From Dyadobacter psychrotolerans (GTDB lineage: Bacteria; Bacteroidota; Bacteroidia; Cytophagales; Spirosomataceae): a stretch of 64,000 nt of DNA. Every line of letters starts with the position of its first letter. Within the stretch, counting starts at the first letter, position 1. The position numbers were made by a program, and so were the translations under genes. Location of the stretch: NCBI RefSeq assembly GCF_004349265.1, contig NZ_SMFL01000005.1:558301-622300 (forward strand). The letters are read 5' to 3'. The notes under the pieces were generated by a model. It saw only the letters and a program-made list of their open reading frames with translations, was not told the origin of the DNA and did not search any database. Positions 9,282 to 16,262 of the stretch are shown here, piece by piece.

Positions 9282-9470
9282 ATGGAGAATGAACAGAAAG
9301 GCTTCCCAATAATCTTAGTTATCATAGCTGTCATTGTAGGTGGTGGACTTTTGCGAGAATTTGATTTTGAGACTTTCAGGTTCAGAAAGGTGGGGCTGGG
9401 GATTGTGTATCTGATCACATTTATTGCTACGGTAGCCGTTATAATCAGGAGCAGGATTGTTAAAAGGTAA
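9282..9470 (+). CDS. Small membrane protein, two predicted helices
   Basis: This is a 62-aa protein with hydrophobic segments at about 9-24 and 37-55. The loop between them contains an F-x-F-x-T-F-R-F-R pattern, and the tail is basic (R-S-R-I-V-K-R). Nothing identifies a function. Its leader duplicates that of the upstream HicB-like gene, which suggests co-regulation with it or a shared duplication event. Confidence 0.55.
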   Translation: MENEQKGFPIILVIIAVIVGGGLLREFDFETFRFRKVGLGIVYLITFIATVAVIIRSRIVKR

Positions 9471-9558
9471 GCAATGATGAATAGACCTTTACTTTTCTTA
9501 AGGTAACTGAATAGCAGATACTACTATACGAAAAGCAGCAGCCATGAAACCATAAATA

Positions 9559-10047
9559 ATGAAGAAAATTTGTATTCTGATGATTCTAATGGTGGGTTGC
9601 AACACCAAAAGCTGCAATATGGATAACCTTGCAGGAACATTAGGGACGTTTCAGCCATGGGGTTTCGCAGCTTCGGAGGATCAAATGAATAAAGCAATAG
9701 CGAATCTTTATGCACAAAATCCAAAGTATGTAATTCCTGAGAAATGGAAATATCTTGACAATTGGGAAGAAAGTGGATATGGATTCTTACAAGGGAAGAT
9801 ATTTTACTTTGGGCAGATTCCTGAGGAAATGTATTACGTTTCTTATTCAAGTGATCATATAGATGATATGAAAGTAATGGCGATCTCCGTGCGGGCTGTA
9901 ACTGATGGAAATGATTCAATGAGATGGTTTAAGAATGATGAAATCCAAGAATCGGAACAGAAAAGAATAAATAACCGGTTCTATGAAGAGATCATTAAAA
10001 AACTTGAAAAGCTGTTAGGTGTACCGGCGCAGAAGTTTAATCCCTAA
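9559..10047 (+). CDS. Putative lipoprotein, unknown
   Basis: This is a 162-aa protein. A short hydrophobic N-terminus ends in L-M-V-G-C (Cys 14), a plausible lipobox, so it is probably lipid-anchored. The body is rich in Trp/Tyr ('KWKYLDNWEESGYGF', 'YFGQIPEEMYYVSY') and ends with an acidic/basic helix that includes 'EEIIKKLEKLLG'. No family is recognised. It is followed after 66 bp by a small basic protein gene on the same strand. Confidence 0.6.
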   Translation: MKKICILMILMVGCNTKSCNMDNLAGTLGTFQPWGFAASEDQMNKAIANLYAQNPKYVIPEKWKYLDNWEESGYGFLQGKIFYFGQIPEEMYYVSYSSDHIDDMKVMAISVRAVTDGNDSMRWFKNDEIQESEQKRINNRFYEEIIKKLEKLLGVPAQKFNP

Positions 10048-10113
10048 AAACTGTTATTCGCGGTAAAAAAACTGCGGGTTCAAACTCGGCCCTAAGCTTT
10101 AAAATTGATAGTC

Positions 10114-10284
10114 ATGCCAAAAAAAATAAAAGCTCTAAAAGCATTTTTAAAAGCACTTGAAATACCTTTCAACAAATCGGGGTCTGTTAGTTTGGATATG
10201 AAAATTCAGGCAGCAAGGCAGGAGAAACGGGCTGGGACACTTATAAGGGTTGATCCGGACAATTTGTGGGAAGGGATTGCTTAA
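10114..10284 (+). CDS. Small DUF2683/antitoxin-like protein
   Basis: ATG at 10114 opens a 56-aa frame ending at TAA 10282-10284. The sequence 'ALKAFLKALEIPF' followed by a basic helix and the ending 'VDPDNLWEGIA' resembles short Bacteroidetes proteins that often precede RelE/YoeB-like toxins. No toxin frame follows here, so it would be a solitary antitoxin-like protein. The family assignment rests on overall pattern only. Confidence 0.5.
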   Translation: MPKKIKALKAFLKALEIPFNKSGSVSLDMKIQAARQEKRAGTLIRVDPDNLWEGIA

Positions 10285-10309
10285 TCACATACTAATAAAT
10301 GATTAACTT

Positions 10310-10339
10310 TTTTTGGATAAACGCATGTTTATCCAAAAA
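10310..10339. repeat. Perfect 13-bp inverted repeat between convergent genes
   Basis: TTTTTGGATAAAC, a 4-base GCAT loop, then its exact complement. It lies between the plus-strand small gene (ends 10284) and the minus-strand LytTR regulator (ends 10355). The T-run is on the 5' side and the A-run on the 3' side on both strands. That is the reverse of an intrinsic terminator's U-tract arrangement, so an operator, a processing hairpin or a weak terminator are all possible. Confidence 0.5.
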
Positions 10340-10354
10340 TCGCAAAAGCCTCTT

Positions 10355-11080
10355 CTAATACAACCACAACAACAACGCCTCCTTTTTCTGCGGAGAAACT
10401 TCTATCTCAGACCCATCGGATAATTCCAAAGTACCACCGTCACCTTTACGGTATTTAACGACAAAGTCGAGATTGACAATCACCGATCTGTTGATTCTCA
10501 TAAAATGGGCGTCGTCTAAAACAGGCTCAAATTCTTTTAAGGTTTTTGAAACCACTATTTTTTTTGCGTCGGTAAGCAAAAAGACACTGTAATTACTCAT
10601 TGCTTCCACCCGGATGATATTGGCTTTGTCTACAATATAAACTCCCTCAGCGGTTGGTAATGCCAGGCGGTTATTCGGTTTTTTTTCGGGCTTGACGAGT
10701 TTATATTTTGCTTTTTCATTTACCCGCTTCTTCAAACGGGTGATAGCTGTCTGTAATTCTTCTTCGTCAATAGGTTTGAGCAAATAATCCACAGCGCTTA
10801 GCCGCAACGCTTCCAGAGTATAAGAATCGTAGGCTGTGGTAAAAATAACTTCGAAGTCGAAACTGCCCAGCTTTTCGAGAAATTGAAAGCCGTTCATTAC
10901 AGGCATTTCTACATCCAGAAAAATAACGTCAAGGTTTAGTCCTGCAACTGCATCCGCCGCCAGGGCAGGCTGATTAAATACACCCACAACCTGAAGCTCA
11001 CTTTCAAAGACAGCAAGCTTGTGGGCAAGTAACTTGCTTCCCCTGATTTCATCATCTAAAATTGCAGCTCTTAACATCAT
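10355..11080 (-). CDS. LytTR-family response regulator
   Basis: This 241-aa regulator has an N-terminal receiver domain (about 3-120): an acidic pocket L-D-D-E (8-11), the phospho-acceptor Asp56 in 'FLDVEMPVMNGF', 'TTAYD' and the invariant Lys in 'LLKPID'. A C-terminal LytTR DNA-binding domain (about 140-238) has 'IIRVEAMSNYSVFLLTDAKK', 'FMRINRSVIVNLDFV' and 'LELSDGSEIEVS'. LytTR regulators usually pair with LytS-type kinases. The nearest is the TPR kinase at 13910-16141, about 3 kb away on the other strand, so partnership is inference. It could start at either of two adjacent Met codons. Confidence 0.92.
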   Translation of the reverse strand: MMLRAAILDDEIRGSKLLAHKLAVFESELQVVGVFNQPALAADAVAGLNLDVIFLDVEMPVMNGFQFLEKLGSFDFEVIFTTAYDSYTLEALRLSAVDYLLKPIDEEELQTAITRLKKRVNEKAKYKLVKPEKKPNNRLALPTAEGVYIVDKANIIRVEAMSNYSVFLLTDAKKIVVSKTLKEFEPVLDDAHFMRINRSVIVNLDFVVKYRKGDGGTLELSDGSEIEVSPQKKEALLLWLY

Positions 11081-11219
11081 CGTATTTTATTCTTCAATTT
11101 CGTTTATATATTTATTAAACACAACTCATTAGCAACTTCATCATATGAAGACTCCCAAGTTCATCCCGAAAAATTACTTCGATAGATTAAAAAACCGTTG
11201 TTTTGGGAAACTCTTGGCC

Positions 11220-11259
11220 GGAATCGAAGGGATGGAATTGATTCCATCCCTTCGATTCC
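11220..11259. terminator. Perfect 18-bp stem hairpin
   Basis: The arms 11220-11237 and 11242-11259 are exact complements (GGAATCGAAGGGATGGAA and its complement) around a TTGA loop. It lies 17 bp after the stop of the minus-strand lipoprotein gene. On the plus strand it is followed by GTTTTT; on the minus strand there is no U-run. It is therefore either an atypical terminator for the lipoprotein gene or a terminator blocking plus-strand read-through. Confidence 0.6.
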
Positions 11260-11276
11260 GTTTTTAAGAGAATTTC

Positions 11277-11945
11277 TTACTTAGAGATTCCCATCACAAC
11301 CTGATCACCTACTTCAACCAACATGCCCGGCAGATTTTTACCATTGAAATTCCAGTTGGGAACCACCACGCCCATGTATTCATCCTGATTGGTTTTGAAA
11401 CCATAATTTTCAAGTGAATAAGACGCATAACGCCTGCCATCAATCCATTGTAATACAGGTTGATTGCCGTCCATCTCAATTTTAAATCCAACTGACTCGA
11501 CCCAGAAAGTTTTATTCATGATCGGAAGTGCATCCGATTTTTTTACCAGCACGGCCTGTCTTAGCTGACCGGCAACACCGCTTGCAGTCAAATCCTGGGA
11601 TTGCAATTGTAAATTGCCGCTGGCATCCTTTCTAAATGTGAAAGTGTAAACTGACGCTCCGTTGGAATTGTAGTCAAAACGAAAAACCGCATTTTCTAAT
11701 GTTGCTTCATGAACTCTTAACGCACCCTGAAAATGTGCGGAAGCTTTGACGATATTTCCTTCGGCGATGAACGATATAATTCCTAATCTCTTATCACCTG
11801 CCTTGTTTTCTATTACCAGATAATAGTTGGTCAGGTCATTAATTGAAAGCTCAGTGTTTACCGGGTCCGCAGATTTTTCCTTGCAGCTGCCCAATACCAA
11901 TAACAGGACAGGAAGCATTTTACAGATGTTGATTAGATTTTTCAT
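11277..11945 (-). CDS. Putative lipoprotein, unknown
   Basis: This 222-aa protein has a signal sequence ending in L-V-L-G-S-C (Cys 21), followed by K-E-K-S; this predicts a lipoprotein. The rest is beta-strand-like, with repeated short strands rich in Asn, Gly and Val, as in a small beta-sandwich or lipocalin-like fold (inference). No catalytic motif is visible. It stands alone on the minus strand between the hairpin at 11220 and the recombinase relic at 12.1 kb. Confidence 0.65.
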   Translation of the reverse strand: MKNLINICKMLPVLLLVLGSCKEKSADPVNTELSINDLTNYYLVIENKAGDKRLGIISFIAEGNIVKASAHFQGALRVHEATLENAVFRFDYNSNGASVYTFTFRKDASGNLQLQSQDLTASGVAGQLRQAVLVKKSDALPIMNKTFWVESVGFKIEMDGNQPVLQWIDGRRYASYSLENYGFKTNQDEYMGVVVPNWNFNGKNLPGMLVEVGDQVVMGISK

Positions 11946-12011
11946 GATATTGTGTTTTTGTTGAGATTATGATGGCTCAAACTTATAGCCGTTTTATTTC
12001 TTATTTTAAGA

Positions 12012-12064
12012 CAATGATTGAAGCATGTCTTTTAGTTAGCAAACAGGAATTGAATGTGAGCGAA
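12012..12064 (+). repeat. 53-bp diverged direct repeat, copy 2
   Basis: This is the partner of 8168-8220 (40 of 53 bases identical). It lies just upstream of the serine-recombinase relic at 12079-12204, which supports a mobile-element origin for the repeat pair, although no recombinase relic is visible after copy 1. Confidence 0.5.
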
Positions 12065-12078
12065 ACCGAAAAGAATAG

Positions 12079-12204
12079 TCTGTTGAGGACCTGATCCGTG
12101 AGCGTGTATGCTCTGGTCTGGAAGCTGCCAGCAACAGGGAAGAAAAAAGCGGACATAGCCGGGGATTAGCTCAGGAACCAGAGAAAACAGCTATATTGGC
12201 TTAG
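12079..12204 (+). pseudogene. C-terminal relic of a serine recombinase (resolvase/invertase)
   Basis: The frame from 12079 reads S-V-E-'DLIRERVCSGLEAASNREEK' and continues S-G-H-S-R-G-L-A-Q-E-P-E-K-T-A-I-L-A before TAG 12202-12204. This matches the end of the catalytic domain of Pin/Hin-type resolvases ('E-x-L-I-R-E-R-x-x-A-G-L-x-A-A-R-x-R-G-R-x-G-G-R-P'), with the Arg/Gly-rich hinge degraded. A stop lies immediately upstream in frame (12076-12078), and neither the catalytic Ser region nor the helix-turn-helix is present. It is the scar of a mobile element. Confidence 0.6.
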
Positions 12205-12250
12205 ACATAAGAATCCGAACCATATCAATTTTAGCCTCCCAAAAGAACAT

Positions 12251-13711
12251 ATGAAATATCTCCTTTCCATTTTCTTTATGATCGTTTCCATTCTTTTTGT
12301 GGTAAGTTGTCTTTCTTCCTTGAAAGATGGTAAAACGCAAGTAAGTATTTCCTGCCGCGAATGTTCCGGAATGGATGTATCTCTAACCAGATCGAGTGAT
12401 TTACCCCTTGCTCCATTAGAAGTTCATCGGTCGAAGTTTGATTCCCTGGGGCGTGCAAGAATTGAATTTAAACAGGAGGATACCCTCAATGTATTGTTGG
12501 TATTCGGTGAATTCAAATATATTACACCCATGCACTTAGAACCAGGGTCAAATATCGATCTTACAATTGAGAATGGAACTTTTAATTTTAATGGAGATTT
12601 GAAAATCATTAATTCGTATTATAATAAAATTAGCTTAACTGTAAATGAAGGACAGAAATATGTAAACGCAAATTATGCGAAACGTATTTCTGCATCTTAT
12701 TTAGAACAGCAGGCGCATCTTGATAGCCTTAAAATATTTGGTGCAGAATTAAAAAAGCAGATAGAAAGTGATAACTCTATTTCAACTCACTATCGGGAAA
12801 TAATAATGGAGTATTTCTCCCTTTTCGAAATTAGTCAACGATTGTATTTTGATACACAGGTGGATATCAATGACATAGTCGCTAAGGGTAGAAGTATCGT
12901 TTTAGACTCAACATTATCTAATGCGTTTAATAATTTCAGCCTGCTGGATAATTACATGAAGTATCCGTACTATACATGGTACTTACACAAAAGGGTAGAA
13001 CCGATATTCAACAATATCCTGAACTATCGTTACGAAAATAGTATAAAAACTGGGGAGTATGAATACATTAAAAGAGGGATAGTAAGAGACAGAAAATTGG
13101 ACGATTATCAAGAATTGTTAATGGCTATATTTATAGCGCAGACCTCAAATAGTGGCGATATGGATTATGAAGCGGGATCAAAACTTATTAATTTGTTTCA
13201 AAAGGATTTTCCTAAATCCAAATACCTGAGGGAGTTAAATTATATGCTTACAGGGTTCTCCGGATTGAGGAGTGGTATGCCTATAAAAGACTTATCGATG
13301 CATGATGATAAGGGAAAAGTATTTGAACTCTCTGATCTTAAAGGAAATCTGGTGTATATAGATATCTGGGCAACGTGGTGTGGTCCGTGCGTAGATGAAT
13401 TAGAGTACTCCAAGAAGCTATCGAAAAAATATTCGACTTATCCTGATTTAAAATTTCTTTATGTTTCGATAGATCAGGACACAGAGAAATGGAAGAAGTT
13501 TTTAAAGGAAAATTCGCAAATTAAAGGTTTGCATGGTATACAAAATTCTGAAATTGTAGCGGATTCCAACCTGGTTACCAGCTTGTATAAATTCGGTGCA
13601 ATTCCCAGATATATCATCATTGATAAAAATGGAAATATAGTGACTGCTAACGCTAAACGCCCATCAGAATTAGTATCCAATAATTACTTAGATTCTCTTT
13701 TGTCTCTCTAA
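12251..13711 (+). CDS. TlpA-like thioredoxin-fold lipoprotein
   Basis: This 486-aa protein has a lipobox-like V-V-S-C (Cys 20), an N-terminal beta domain of about 100 residues, a helical middle (about 110-335) and a C-terminal TlpA/AhpC-type thioredoxin domain. The domain carries 'IWATWCGPC' with redox Cys377 and Cys380, then a cis-Pro segment 'FGAIPRYIIIDKNGNIV'. The architecture matches Bacteroidetes TlpA-family disulfide reductases with an N-terminal DUF4369-like domain. It is expected to act on periplasmic thiols. No partner gene is adjacent; the next gene is a histidine kinase 198 bp downstream. Confidence 0.88.
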   Translation: MKYLLSIFFMIVSILFVVSCLSSLKDGKTQVSISCRECSGMDVSLTRSSDLPLAPLEVHRSKFDSLGRARIEFKQEDTLNVLLVFGEFKYITPMHLEPGSNIDLTIENGTFNFNGDLKIINSYYNKISLTVNEGQKYVNANYAKRISASYLEQQAHLDSLKIFGAELKKQIESDNSISTHYREIIMEYFSLFEISQRLYFDTQVDINDIVAKGRSIVLDSTLSNAFNNFSLLDNYMKYPYYTWYLHKRVEPIFNNILNYRYENSIKTGEYEYIKRGIVRDRKLDDYQELLMAIFIAQTSNSGDMDYEAGSKLINLFQKDFPKSKYLRELNYMLTGFSGLRSGMPIKDLSMHDDKGKVFELSDLKGNLVYIDIWATWCGPCVDELEYSKKLSKKYSTYPDLKFLYVSIDQDTEKWKKFLKENSQIKGLHGIQNSEIVADSNLVTSLYKFGAIPRYIIIDKNGNIVTANAKRPSELVSNNYLDSLLSL

Positions 13712-13909
13712 TTACTTAACCGATAAAATCAACCGTCTGGTAGCAGTCAATCCCAATTTCTGTTATTATCAAAGCCGATTGAGCGAATTGGCACTTTAAA
13801 CCAGTGCAGAATAGTAACCGACTAGTGAACTCTTCATGCTGCTTTGTATAATATCGCTAACTTTAAGGCTGCTGAAACCCGTGCAAATCTCTATCTAAAC
13901 AGATACCAG

Positions 13910-16141
13910 ATGTTCAATTTAAAATTCTTCGTGAAGGGCGCTTTTTGTATAATAGCACTGCTGACTTTACTGCTGACTTTACTGCTGATGACGCAATGTT
14001 ATGCCCAAAATGCCAAAACAGATTCCATTTCCAATCTGCTTAAAGCGCACCCAAAACAGGACGACCGACGCGCTGAATTACTCTTAAATCTTGCAACCGA
14101 AGGGATGAAATTTGATCCCAAACTGGCACTTCCGCATGTTGATGAGGTTATTTCTTTTCAAAATAGTATCAAAGAAAAAAACTATGTATCGGGCGCTTAC
14201 CGCACGAAAGGAAGTATCCTTATTTATCTGTCAAAATTTCCGGAAGCTATTGAAGCCTTTACGAATGCGTTAACGAATGATAAGGCCCGGAAAAATGAGG
14301 CGGGAGTGGCTGCGGCTTTGGGAAATATTGGTATGGTGCATATGACGCAGGGGAAGTTTTCCGAAGCACTGAAATACTTTTTGCCCGCACTCAAAAAACA
14401 TGAGGATGTGAAAAATGAGCTTAATGCAGGTATTACTTTAATGAATATCGGAATTGTGTACACCGAAATGCAGGATTATGAGGCGGCTATGAAAAATTAT
14501 CAAAAGGCCTTACCTATTTTTGAGAAAAACAAGCATTATGTGGGTCGCGCTCACACGCTTACAAATATTGGCATTGTTAATATGAAAAATAAAAATGTTA
14601 AGGAAGCCATAAAATACAGCAAATTATCCCTGCAGATTGCAGATTCAGTAGGAGATATGCGAATTAGCGCCCGTGAAAACGGGAATCTGGCGGCCTATTA
14701 TAGTCAAATACACGAACTGGATCTCTCGCTGATGCACGGTGCGAAGGCGATTGAAAAAAATAAAAAGATCAATAATACAAAAAGTCTTGGAACCAATTAT
14801 CTGAATTTTTCAGATGCCTACTATCAGAAACACGATTATGCACGTGCAAAATCCTATGGGCTTGATGCGTTAAAAATTGGCACGGAAGCAGATGTCACTG
14901 ATCTTAAAAGAGATGCCAGCCTGGGTTTAAGTGAAGTTTACACAGCCCTGAATATGCCGGATAGCGCCTTTTTTCATTATAAAAAATATAAAGAATTTGG
15001 AGACAGCATCAGCAATGACCAAAAGAAAAATGAAATTACCCGGATGAGTATAAAATATGAGTTTGATAAAACAGAAGCAGTTTACCGCGAAAAACAGATT
15101 TTGGCGGAAGGTCAGTTGAAACAGCAACAATTACAACTGGCTTTGAACCGTGCTGAATTACAAAAGGGTTTACAGCAGAGTGACTTACAAAAAGCCCTTC
15201 TGGAAAATGAGAAACTGATCAGCGGGGAGAAAGAAAAACAGCTGCTCATCTCAAAGAACAATGAAAAGCTGCAGACAAGCAAATTAAATGCCTTGTCACA
15301 GCAGCAACAGCTAAGTAGGCTGGAAATCCGGCAGCTCTGGTTATATGGCATTTTGGCAATCGTTAGTTTGGCATCCGTGCTGATATATATTTTAAACCTT
15401 AACAGAATTAGGAGATTAAAATTTGCAAACATCCTCGAACGTCAGCAGGCTGAGCAGAACACGCTTAAACTGGAACATCAATATCAGTTATCGGAAAGTG
15501 AACTGAGCGCGATCCGCTCGCAAATGAATCCGCATTTTATATTTAATGTACTGAATTCCATCGAGTCTTATATCATGGATAATGATAAAAGAACGGCTTC
15601 GAGGTTAATACAAAAATTCGCTTCCCTGAGCCGGCTGATTCTGGAAAATTCTACGAAAAGTCTGATTGCTGCTGATAAAGAATGGAAGGCGTTGCAATTG
15701 TATACAGAACTGGAAGCGATGCGCTATAACAATTCCTTTACATACAGCTTTTTGCTGGCACCCGATATTGCTTTGAATCGAATACTGCTGCCGCCTATGC
15801 TGATCCAGCCTTTGATAGAAAATTCTATACTGCACGGAATAATTGGCTCTGGTATTCCGGATGCGCATATTGCAGTTGCCCTGGACCAGGCAGATCAAAC
15901 GATTGTCATAACCGTCACAGACAACGGTATTGGCCTTCATGGCAAAACGAATAAAATGGCGGTAAATGTCAATAAGGAAAAATCGATAGGCTTAAAGTCC
16001 ATTCAGGAAAGAATCGCGCTGATTAACACACAGTATCAGGCGGCAGCGAGCTTTACAATTAACGAAAGAGTTGATCAGAGAGGAACCATTGCGGTCATCA
16101 GGCTGCCATTATTTAACTCAGGCGCTGAGGTGATTGATTAG
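13910..16141 (+). CDS. TPR-domain LytS-type sensor histidine kinase
   Basis: I take the start at ATG 13910 rather than the upstream TTG 13844, because a signal sequence then begins at once and cleaves after 'CYAQ'. The 743-aa product has periplasmic TPR repeats (about 50-360), a Gln/Leu-rich coiled coil (about 385-475) and one membrane helix (about 480-500). A His_kinase (LytS/YehU-type) domain follows with 'QMNPHFIFNVLNSIESYI' (phospho-acceptor His542), and an HATPase_c domain has 'LIQPLIENSILHGI' and 'VTDNGIGL'. The partner is probably a LytTR regulator, and the gene at 10355 is the only one here. A 12-bp repeat lies in the signal-peptide codons. Confidence 0.9.
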   Translation: MFNLKFFVKGAFCIIALLTLLLTLLLMTQCYAQNAKTDSISNLLKAHPKQDDRRAELLLNLATEGMKFDPKLALPHVDEVISFQNSIKEKNYVSGAYRTKGSILIYLSKFPEAIEAFTNALTNDKARKNEAGVAAALGNIGMVHMTQGKFSEALKYFLPALKKHEDVKNELNAGITLMNIGIVYTEMQDYEAAMKNYQKALPIFEKNKHYVGRAHTLTNIGIVNMKNKNVKEAIKYSKLSLQIADSVGDMRISARENGNLAAYYSQIHELDLSLMHGAKAIEKNKKINNTKSLGTNYLNFSDAYYQKHDYARAKSYGLDALKIGTEADVTDLKRDASLGLSEVYTALNMPDSAFFHYKKYKEFGDSISNDQKKNEITRMSIKYEFDKTEAVYREKQILAEGQLKQQQLQLALNRAELQKGLQQSDLQKALLENEKLISGEKEKQLLISKNNEKLQTSKLNALSQQQQLSRLEIRQLWLYGILAIVSLASVLIYILNLNRIRRLKFANILERQQAEQNTLKLEHQYQLSESELSAIRSQMNPHFIFNVLNSIESYIMDNDKRTASRLIQKFASLSRLILENSTKSLIAADKEWKALQLYTELEAMRYNNSFTYSFLLAPDIALNRILLPPMLIQPLIENSILHGIIGSGIPDAHIAVALDQADQTIVITVTDNGIGLHGKTNKMAVNVNKEKSIGLKSIQERIALINTQYQAAASFTINERVDQRGTIAVIRLPLFNSGAEVID
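13957..13988 (+). repeat. 12-bp tandem repeat inside the kinase signal-peptide codons
   Basis: The unit ACTGCTGACTTT occurs twice, followed by a partial third copy (ACTGCTGA). It encodes T/L-L-L-T-L-L-L in the hydrophobic core. In-frame unit gain or loss would change core length by four residues. Confidence 0.7.
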
Positions 16142-16262
16142 GTTTAGAGCAAAGATTTTGATCACACATTAGGTCAAAGCGGAGTGTAAAATATTGCAGG
16201 TTTCAGGTCGGTTTAGATTCCGTACGGCAAAAGGATAAACAAGCAAGACCTGCATTTTTTGA

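Noticed and set aside
13844-13909. TTG-initiated N-terminal extension of the TPR kinase
   Set aside because: It would place polar residues before the signal sequence; ATG 13910 gives a normal exported start.
16180-16262. Hairpin TGCAGGT...ACCTGCA followed by T6 as a terminator of the LytS-type kinase gene
   Set aside because: Only a 7-bp stem with a loop near 50 bases; too weak to list as a feature.
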